A program made the translations under genes and the position numbers. 7,556 nt of DNA from an uncultured Microbacteriaceae bacterium (lineage in GTDB: Bacteria > Actinomycetota > Actinomycetes > Actinomycetales > Microbacteriaceae): NCBI GenBank assembly GCA_946481135.1, contig CAMLMQ010000150.1, forward strand, positions 1 through 7,556, written 5' to 3'. The notes under the pieces were generated by a model, which worked only from the letters and a program-made list of their open reading frames with translations, was not told where the DNA came from and ran no database searches. Positions 1 through 7,556 of the stretch are shown piece by piece (the first letter of the stretch is position 1; each line of letters starts with the position of its first letter).

Positions 1-211
1 TGAGCAGCAGTTGCACGAGGTTGCCGAGGTGCAGGCTCGGCGCGGTCGGATCGAATCCGCAGTAGAAGACGATCGGCGGCCCGGCGAGCAGCTTCTTCAG
101 CTCGCCCGCATCCGTCGACACGTGCACGAGCCCGCGATAGACCAGCTCGTCCCACACGTCGTCGAAGGACGGGTCGTTGCGCTGCTGCGCGAGCACGGCG
201 GAGTCGGACAC
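1..211 (-). CDS. tyrS: Tyrosine--tRNA ligase, N-terminal part (runs off left edge)
   Basis: Class I aminoacyl-tRNA synthetase that charges tRNA-Tyr with tyrosine in the cytoplasm. Only the first 70 codons are in the window. They read [10 protein letters not shown] at the start, then [17 protein letters not shown] (residues 18-34), and [15 protein letters not shown] (50-64), where HLGN is the HIGH-type ATP-binding signature in the form bacterial TyrRS uses. The start is GTG at 211. An in-frame TAA at 222-220 lies four codons upstream, so GTG 211 is the first possible start. No Shine-Dalgarno is present, but a TAATCT -10 box lies 6 nt upstream, suggesting a leaderless mRNA. The gene is divergent from the DUF2207 gene. 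In mycobacteria tyrS directly follows mpg, whereas here about 3.1 kb of opposite-strand genes separates them. Identity is secure; the rest of the protein, including the KMSKS loop, lies outside the window. Confidence 0.95.
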   Translation of the reverse strand, partial: MSDSAVLAQQRNDPSFDDVWDELVYRGLVHVSTDAGELKKLLAGPPIVFYCGFDPTAPSLHLGNLVQLLL

Positions 212-216
212 CGGGA

Positions 217-222
217 CAGATT
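217..222 (-). promoter_or_regulatory. tyrS -10 box (TAATCT), leaderless geometry
   Basis: TAATCT on the minus strand fits the actinobacterial TANNNT -10 consensus and ends 6 nt before the GTG at 211. This would place the transcription start on or within a base or two of the start codon. No good -35 is visible at the usual distance; that position (about 240-245) falls at the start codon of the divergent DUF2207 gene. Confidence 0.55.
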
Positions 223-233
223 ACCCGCCCGGC

Positions 234-239
234 TAGGGT
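234..239 (+). promoter_or_regulatory. DUF2207 gene -10 box (TAGGGT), leaderless geometry
   Basis: TAGGGT matches TANNNT and is followed by 6 nt (GGGACG) and then the GTG at 246. The box includes an in-frame TAG, so translation cannot begin further upstream. The same TAGGGTGGG string precedes the gene at 6796. A -35 would fall near 211-216, on the tyrS start, and is not convincing by sequence. Confidence 0.5.
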
Positions 240-245
240 GGGACG

Positions 246-2078
246 GTGCTTCCCCGCCTCGTCGCCGCCGGCGCGGCCCTCACCGTCGCCGCCCTCGGGA
301 TCCTGACCGGACCGGCCGCCTCGGCCGACGTGAACGACTTCGAGTTCGAGTCGATGCACGTCGACTTCACGCTCGACCGCGACGCCGACGGAACCTCTCG
401 CCTGCACGCGGTCGAGACGCTCGTCGCGGTGTTCCCCGACTTCGATCAGAACCGCGGCATCATCCGCGACCTGCCGACCCGGGAACGGGTCGACGGCTTC
501 GGGCAGGTCGACCGGGGTCTGACCGTGGTGTCGGTGACCGACGAGAACGGCGACCCGGTGCCGTTCGAGCGCTCGACATGGAGCGACGACGCGGGCACCG
601 AGTTCGTCTCGCTCGCGCTCGGCACCGACGACTACGTGCAGGGTCGCACGACGTACGTCATCGAGTGGGCCGCCCGCGACGTCGTGCTGCCGTTCGCCGA
701 TACCGGATCCGACGAGTTCTACTGGGACGTCAACGGCACCGGGTGGGCGCAGCCGTTCGGGTCCGTGACCGCGGACGTGCGTCTCGGCGAGGGGCTCGAG
801 GCGGCGCTCACCGGCGCGGCCGCGTGCTACGCGGGCGCCGCGGGGTCGACCGCGGGCTGCGACCTGGTGCGCGACGGCGACGGATTCGCGATGGATGCCG
901 GCGCGCTCGGGCCGTATCAGAACGCGACGATGGCGATCGGGTTCGAGCCGGGCACATTCCGCTCGCCCACGCCGCTGGAGCAGTCGTGGCCGGTCACGGT
1001 GCTGCCGTGGGTGCTGCTCGGCATCCTCGCGGTCGCCGCCGTGCTCGCGGCGGTGTTCCGACGTGTGCTGTGGGTCGACGCCCCCGGGCGCGGCATCATC
1101 ATTCCGAAATACGAGGGCCCGGACGAGCTCGGCGTGATGGCGGCGGCGAACCTCGTCGGGCGCCCGGGAGCCGCGCTGCCGGCGCAGTTCGTGCGCCTCG
1201 CGACGGAGGGCGTCGCGCGGCTCGTCGAGGATCCCGACGCCCCGGAGAACCGGCGCTTCACGCTCGAACTCGTCGACGCGGCCTCGGCGCAGGGCGCCGA
1301 CGCGGTCGCGGTGAAGAAGCTGTTCGGAGCGAAGAAGGCCGTCGACGGGGCGACACTCGTGCTCGACCGCTCGAACCGGAAGCTCGGCGACCGGGTCGCC
1401 TCGCTCACCGCGCAGGCGGCCGGCGAGGTCACCTCGAAGGGGTACCGCGCGCAGGGCCCCAAGAGTCCGCTGAGCCGCCTGATCCTGTGGCCGGCCCTCG
1501 TCGTCGTGCTCGGCAGCATCGGCCTCGCGATCTGGTGCGGCGCGATGAACGTCGGCTCGCCCCTGCTCACCGTGCAGATCGTCGTCGGAATCGTGGGCGG
1601 CATCCTCGTCATGGGGTTCAGCGGCAAGCCGGTGCGCCGCACCGCGAAGGGCACGGCGGCCTACGAGCAGCTGCTCGGGCTGCGCGACTATCTGCGTCTC
1701 GCCGAAGCCGACCGCCTGCGCGTGCTGCAGAGCCCGGAGGGCGCCGTGCGGGAACGCATCGATCCGGGCGACGCGCGCGCCGTCGTGCGGCTCTACGAGC
1801 GGCTGCTGCCCTGGGCGATCGTGTGGGGAGTCGAGAAGGAGTGGGCGGACGTGCTCGCGGCGCACTACGACGAGACGGTGCCGCCGTCGTCGAACTTGGG
1901 GCTCGCGTCGGGGATCGTGGCGGTGTCGACCCTCGGCCGCTCCTACTCGTCGAGCTCGTTCGCGACGACGCCGACCCCGAGCTCGTCGGGCTCGGGCGGG
2001 TCGAGCTTCTCGGGCGGGTCGTTCGGGGGCGGCTTCTCGGGCGGAGGCGGCGGCGGAGGCGGCGGAGGCGGTCGCTGA
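246..2078 (+). CDS. DUF2207-family secreted/membrane protein with Gly-rich tail
   Basis: A 610-aa protein of the DUF2207 predicted-membrane family; the biochemical function is unknown. A signal peptide is clear: hydrophobic residues 5-20, then an Ala-Ser-Ala cleavage site at 25-27. The exported domain (about 28-247) is acidic and rich in beta-type stretches, with PDFDQNRGIIRDLP (residues about 64-77) and DEFYWDVNGTGW near 157-168, both typical of this family. Transmembrane segments are at about 250-271, 412-433 and 440-458. A cytoplasmic part includes YERLLPWAIVWGVEKEW (517-533), the family's C-terminal hallmark. The end is low-complexity: Ser-rich from 566, then eleven consecutive Gly (599-609) and a final Arg. 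GTG 246 is the first start after an in-frame TAG at 234-236. The gene appears monocistronic, since satD has its own promoter. Family call confident, role unknown; envelope localisation is inferred. Confidence 0.88.
   Translation: MLPRLVAAGAALTVAALGILTGPAASADVNDFEFESMHVDFTLDRDADGTSRLHAVETLVAVFPDFDQNRGIIRDLPTRERVDGFGQVDRGLTVVSVTDENGDPVPFERSTWSDDAGTEFVSLALGTDDYVQGRTTYVIEWAARDVVLPFADTGSDEFYWDVNGTGWAQPFGSVTADVRLGEGLEAALTGAAACYAGAAGSTAGCDLVRDGDGFAMDAGALGPYQNATMAIGFEPGTFRSPTPLEQSWPVTVLPWVLLGILAVAAVLAAVFRRVLWVDAPGRGIIIPKYEGPDELGVMAAANLVGRPGAALPAQFVRLATEGVARLVEDPDAPENRRFTLELVDAASAQGADAVAVKKLFGAKKAVDGATLVLDRSNRKLGDRVASLTAQAAGEVTSKGYRAQGPKSPLSRLILWPALVVVLGSIGLAIWCGAMNVGSPLLTVQIVVGIVGGILVMGFSGKPVRRTAKGTAAYEQLLGLRDYLRLAEADRLRVLQSPEGAVRERIDPGDARAVVRLYERLLPWAIVWGVEKEWADVLAAHYDETVPPSSNLGLASGIVAVSTLGRSYSSSSFATTPTPSSSGSGGSSFSGGSFGGGFSGGGGGGGGGGGR
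1962..2075 (+). repeat. Low-complexity Ser/Gly coding tract of the DUF2207 protein
   Basis: The last ~40 codons encode Ser/Thr/Pro and then Gly runs. From 2040 to 2072 the DNA is built of GGC and GGA codons in near-perfect GGCGGA repeats coding for eleven glycines. Such a tract can change length by slippage without changing the frame, because the unit is a multiple of 3. Glycine-rich, possibly disordered tails recur in DUF2207 proteins. Confidence 0.8.
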
Positions 2079-2098
2079 CCGCACCGCCCGGCAGACTG

Positions 2099-2116
2099 TC
2101 AAGCCTCCTGCCTTGA
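2099..2116. promoter_or_regulatory. Operator-like palindrome 1 (TCAAGC-N6-CCTTGA) over the satD -35
   Basis: TCAAGC at 2099-2104 and CCTTGA at 2111-2116 form an inverted repeat with a 6-nt gap and 5 of 6 matching pairs. The right arm covers the first four bases of the -35 box TTGATA (2113-2118). Its centre lies 28 bp from that of the second palindrome, so the two sites are under three helical turns apart. Read as a repressor binding site; the cognate regulator is not proven. Confidence 0.55.
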
Positions 2117-2141
2117 TAATCGATTCTCAAGGTTCTATCCT
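2113..2141 (+). promoter_or_regulatory. satD promoter: TTGATA -17 bp- TATCCT, leaderless
   Basis: This is the best-formed promoter in the window. The -35 is TTGATA (2113-2118), the spacer is exactly 17 bp, and the -10 is TATCCT (2136-2141). Six nt follow before the ATG at 2148, so the transcript is probably leaderless or nearly so. Both boxes are overlapped by arms of the two TCAAGG/CCTTGA palindromes, which suggests transcription from here is repressible. Confidence 0.7.
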
Positions 2142-2144
2142 TGA
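2127..2144. promoter_or_regulatory. Operator-like palindrome 2 (TCAAGG-N6-CCTTGA) over the satD -10/start
   Basis: A perfect 6-bp inverted repeat, TCAAGG (2127-2132) and CCTTGA (2139-2144), separated by TTCTAT. It repeats the architecture and spacing of the palindrome at 2099-2116. The -10 hexamer TATCCT lies across the gap and the right arm, and the end reaches within 3 nt of the start codon. Bound protein would block RNA polymerase. The HTH-bearing product of the next gene is the obvious candidate, which would make this autoregulation; that link is inference. Confidence 0.6.
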
Positions 2145-2147
2145 CGG

Positions 2148-2756
2148 ATGTTCGCCCTCACCGTCGACCAGATCGACAGTCGTCACGACGACGACCGCGT
2201 GCCGACGACGATCCGCGGACTGCAGGACCGCCACGGCGCGCGGCTGACCGGGGCGCCGGAGCGCACGGCCGGCGACGAATTCCAGCTCGCCACCGAGGAT
2301 GCCCGCACCGCGCTCGACATCGCCCTCTCCCTCGTGCGCGCCGGGCACTGGAGCGCGGGGTTGGGCATCGGGGAGGTCCGTCCACCCCGGGGCGACAGCG
2401 TGCGCGCCCTCACGGGCGGGGCCTTCGTCGCCGCCCGGGACGCCGTGACCGCCGCCAAACGACGCCCCACCCGGTTCGCGCTCGTCGCCACCGACCCCGA
2501 CGAGACCGCCCGGCTCGACCCGCTCGTGGGGCTGCTCCTCGCCCTCCGCGAGCGGCGCACCCCGGAGGGCTGGGAGCTCGCCGACCTGCTCGACGACTCC
2601 CCCGACCTGACCCTCACCGACGCCGCCGGGCGACTCGGCATCAGCACGCAGGCCGCGAGTCAGCGCGCGCAGACCGCGCGGCTCGCGCTCGACACGCAGG
2701 CACGCGACGCCCTCGTCGCCCTGCTGGGCGCGGCGGATGCGAGGATCGGGGGATGA
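2148..2756 (+). CDS. SatD-family protein: cyclase-like N-domain plus C-terminal HTH
   Basis: A 202-aa soluble protein that I recognise as SatD-like (SatD comes from the streptococcal sat locus; molecular function unknown). Residues 3-110 read like a nucleotidyl-cyclase/GGDEF-type fold: a beta strand with D7 and D10 (VDQIDSR), GDEFQ at 42-46, helix 50-64, GLGIGEV at 71-77, and a glycine-led helix GGAFVAARDAV at 90-100. Residues 154-180 form a helix-turn-helix (DAAGRLGISTQAASQRAQ), of MarR or sigma-region-4 type. ATG 2148 is preceded by an in-frame TGA (2142-2144) and sits 6 nt from the -10 box. Its TGA stop overlaps the next gene's ATG (ATGA), so the two are co-translated. Family call fairly sure; the cyclase resemblance and the regulator role are inferences from motif order. 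Alternative reading: a plain MarR-type regulator. Confidence 0.72.
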   Translation: MFALTVDQIDSRHDDDRVPTTIRGLQDRHGARLTGAPERTAGDEFQLATEDARTALDIALSLVRAGHWSAGLGIGEVRPPRGDSVRALTGGAFVAARDAVTAAKRRPTRFALVATDPDETARLDPLVGLLLALRERRTPEGWELADLLDDSPDLTLTDAAGRLGISTQAASQRAQTARLALDTQARDALVALLGAADARIGG

Positions 2757-3367
2757 TCTCGCTCCCGACCGTCACCGGCATCGTCAGCTGGACCGGTGCG
2801 CTCTTCGTCGTGCTCGCCGCCGTCGCGGTGGCGATCATCGCCATCCGCACCAAGCAGCCCGTGCTCGCGCTGTTCGGGATGCTGCCGGTCGGCCTCGGCA
2901 TCCTCGCTCTCGTGCTCGGCGTGCAGATGCCGACGCCGCCCGTGCTGCCCGCCCTCGTCGCGCTCGGCCTCGCCGCCCTCGGGATCATCGGCGGCAACCC
3001 GCTCACCGTCTGGGTGCTCACGCGGGCGTCGCGCGGCGACACGGTCGCGGGCGGCGAGCACGGCGGCATCCTCGTGCCGGAGGCCACCGCGTCGGGCGCG
3101 CGCAGCGCCACCCGCACCCGTGAGGTGCTGCGCGGCGGCACGTGGATCGGGTATCTGGAGCGCATCGCCGTCGTCGGAGCGATCGCCGTCGGACGCTTCG
3201 AGATCGTCGCGGCGGTCATCGCCGTCAAGGGCCTCGGCCGGTTCTCGGAACTCGACGCCCCCGAGGCGCGTGAGCGCTTCATCATCGGCACCCTCGTCAG
3301 CATGATCTGGGCCGCCGCGTGCGGCGCGCTCATCGTGCTGCCGGGTCTCGTCGCCTTCGGCCTGTAG
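2753..3367 (+). CDS. Integral membrane protein, SatD partner, DUF3307-like C-terminus
   Basis: A 204-aa membrane protein starting at ATG 2753, which overlaps the satD stop by 4 nt. GAGGA at 2741-2745 gives a Shine-Dalgarno 7 nt upstream. Hydrophobic spans lie at about 8-30, 36-57, 63-88, 138-158 and 177-199, with a polar loop at 91-127. The C-terminal half holds a conserved-looking set: GTWIGYLER (129-137), KGLGRFSEL (159-167) and FIIGTLVSMIW (176-186). These match my memory of the C-terminus of DUF3307 proteins, which often sit beside satD in Firmicutes and Bacteroidetes. Function unknown; the coupling suggests it works with SatD, perhaps as its membrane-side partner. The gene ends 4 bp before the mpg stop on the other strand. 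The call as a membrane protein is strong; the DUF3307 link is moderate. Confidence 0.8.
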   Translation: MISLPTVTGIVSWTGALFVVLAAVAVAIIAIRTKQPVLALFGMLPVGLGILALVLGVQMPTPPVLPALVALGLAALGIIGGNPLTVWVLTRASRGDTVAGGEHGGILVPEATASGARSATRTREVLRGGTWIGYLERIAVVGAIAVGRFEIVAAVIAVKGLGRFSELDAPEARERFIIGTLVSMIWAAACGALIVLPGLVAFGL

Positions 3368-3371
3368 TCGC

Positions 3372-3976
3372 TCAGCCGCGACGCCGCGGCACGTGGGCTC
3401 GGTACGGCGACACGGTCGAGTCGCCCGGGATCCAGAAGCGCCACGGGAAGTCGGCCGAGCCGCCCGGCCCCGACACGCCCGTGCGCGGCCCGTTCGCGAC
3501 AGGGGCGACGGGATGCGGCGGCGGCTCGAGCCGGAACTCCTCCCCCAGCCGCGTGCCGTCGTCGTCGAGACGGATGCCGAGGGCGACCGTGAGGCGAGCC
3601 GGGCCGCGCGCGAGGTCGGCGTCGCTCACCGACGTGACCCGTCGGGCACGGGCCGCGTCGACCCCGGACACGATCTCGCCCGCCCGCAGCAGCACCCCCA
3701 TCGGGTCGCCGTCGGTGCCGCAGACGACGTTCGCGCACACGTGCATGCCGTACGTGAAGTACACGTAGAGGTGGCCCGCGGGGCCGAACATCGTGGCGTT
3801 GCGGCGTGTGCGACCGCGGTAGCAGTGCGAGCCGGGATCGTCGGCCCCGCGGTAGGCCTCGACCTCGGTGATGCGCAGACTCGCCCCACGGCCGTGCAGC
3901 ACCGCCCCGAGCAGCCGCGGCGCCACCTCGACCGACGAGCGGGTCAGGTCGAGCCCGCCCGCGTCGACGCCTCGGG

Positions 3977-3980
<4 letters not shown>
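3372..3980 (-). CDS. mpg: 3-methyladenine DNA glycosylase (AAG/MPG family), probable CTG start
   Basis: Base-excision repair enzyme that removes alkylated purines such as 3-methyladenine from DNA; AAG fold. Taken from CTG 3980 the protein is 202 aa, the normal family length. Family landmarks, matched to human AAG from memory: ITEVEAYRG (37-45) with the general-base Glu at E41 and Y43; H52 in [32 protein letters not shown] (60-84) with the base-flipping intercalator Y77 and N84; then [13 protein letters not shown] (124-136). The homologous N-terminus ([15 protein letters not shown], 11-25) lies upstream of the first GTG (3926), and no ATG, GTG or TTG exists in frame nearby. CTG 3980 forms a CTGA overlap with the preceding gene's stop, so coupled translation is likely. 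No clear Shine-Dalgarno. Product very sure; the start is uncertain (GTG 3926 would give a 184-aa form). Confidence 0.93.
3375..3390. terminator. GC-rich hairpin at the convergent 3' ends (possible bidirectional terminator)
   Basis: GCCGCG (3375-3380) and CGCGGC (3385-3390) can pair as a 6-bp all-GC stem with a 4-nt loop (ACGC). It sits in the last codons of mpg, 7 bp past the stop of the plus-strand membrane-protein gene. Those two genes converge with only 4 bp between stops, so any terminator must lie in coding DNA. No T-tract follows on either strand, so this is a weak call. Confidence 0.3.
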
Positions 3981-7449
<3,469 letters not shown>

Positions 7450-7454
7450 GCCCG

Positions 7455-7556
<102 letters not shown>

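Noticed and set aside
2040..2072. G-quadruplex in the glycine tract
   Set aside because: The tracts are GG doublets dictated by glycine codons, not runs of three or more.
2090..2112. GGCAG/CTGCC inverted repeat as a terminator for the DUF2207 gene
   Set aside because: Only 5 bp of stem with a 13-nt loop and no T-tract; it is better explained as part of the satD operator region.
11..2116. A 701-codon open frame on the plus strand across the DUF2207 gene
   Set aside because: Arg-rich, low-information translation typical of a shadow frame in GC-rich DNA; the frame at 246-2078 has the signal peptide, membrane spans and family motifs.
2099..2144. MerR/SoxR-type operator, because the arms TCAAG and CTTGA resemble SoxR sites
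   Set aside because: MerR-type sites lie between -35 and -10 of promoters with 19-20 bp spacers; here the spacer is 17 bp and the palindromes overlap the boxes themselves.

Overview
This is a high-GC (roughly 70%) window from the chromosome of an actinobacterium. The protein sequences, the frequent leaderless starts next to TANNNT -10 boxes and the gene set point to the Microbacteriaceae (Microbacterium, Agromyces or Leifsonia type). That placement is an inference from recognition, not from a search. Nothing looks like a phage, plasmid, insertion sequence, CRISPR array or RNA gene.

Layout from left to right. (1) The 5' end of tyrS on the minus strand runs off the left edge. (2) A DUF2207 secreted/membrane protein gene lies divergently on the plus strand; only 34 bp separates the two starts. 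(3) A two-gene plus-strand unit follows: a SatD-family protein with a C-terminal helix-turn-helix, overlapping by 4 nt a multi-pass membrane protein whose C-terminus resembles DUF3307 proteins. Its promoter carries two 18-bp palindromes, one over the -35 and one over the -10. (4) Converging on it is a minus-strand operon read as argG, argH, a 56-aa single-span membrane protein, and mpg (3-methyladenine DNA glycosylase). (5) Divergent from argG is a proline-rich three-span membrane protein (DUF6264-like). (6) At the right edge is the 3' end of argF on the minus strand.

ArgF, ArgG and ArgH catalyse the last three steps of arginine synthesis (ornithine to citrulline to argininosuccinate to arginine). 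In mycobacteria the arginine genes run argF-argR-argG-argH, and mpg sits beside tyrS. Here the same backbone is interrupted by opposite-strand membrane or regulatory genes: the DUF6264-like gene stands where argR would be, and DUF2207 plus the satD pair stand between mpg and tyrS.

Points most worth a second look: the double operator in front of satD and the cyclase-like plan of SatD; a canonical short-loop G-quadruplex motif in the argG/DUF6264 divergent promoter; an mpg reading frame with no ATG, GTG or TTG at the homologous N-terminus, best explained by a CTG start overlapping the upstream stop; an unlisted 56-aa gene with a good Shine-Dalgarno; and four genes with exactly 6 nt between the -10 hexamer and the start codon. 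I did not find convincing evidence of a wholly new multi-gene system. The satD/membrane-protein pair is the best candidate for poorly understood biology.
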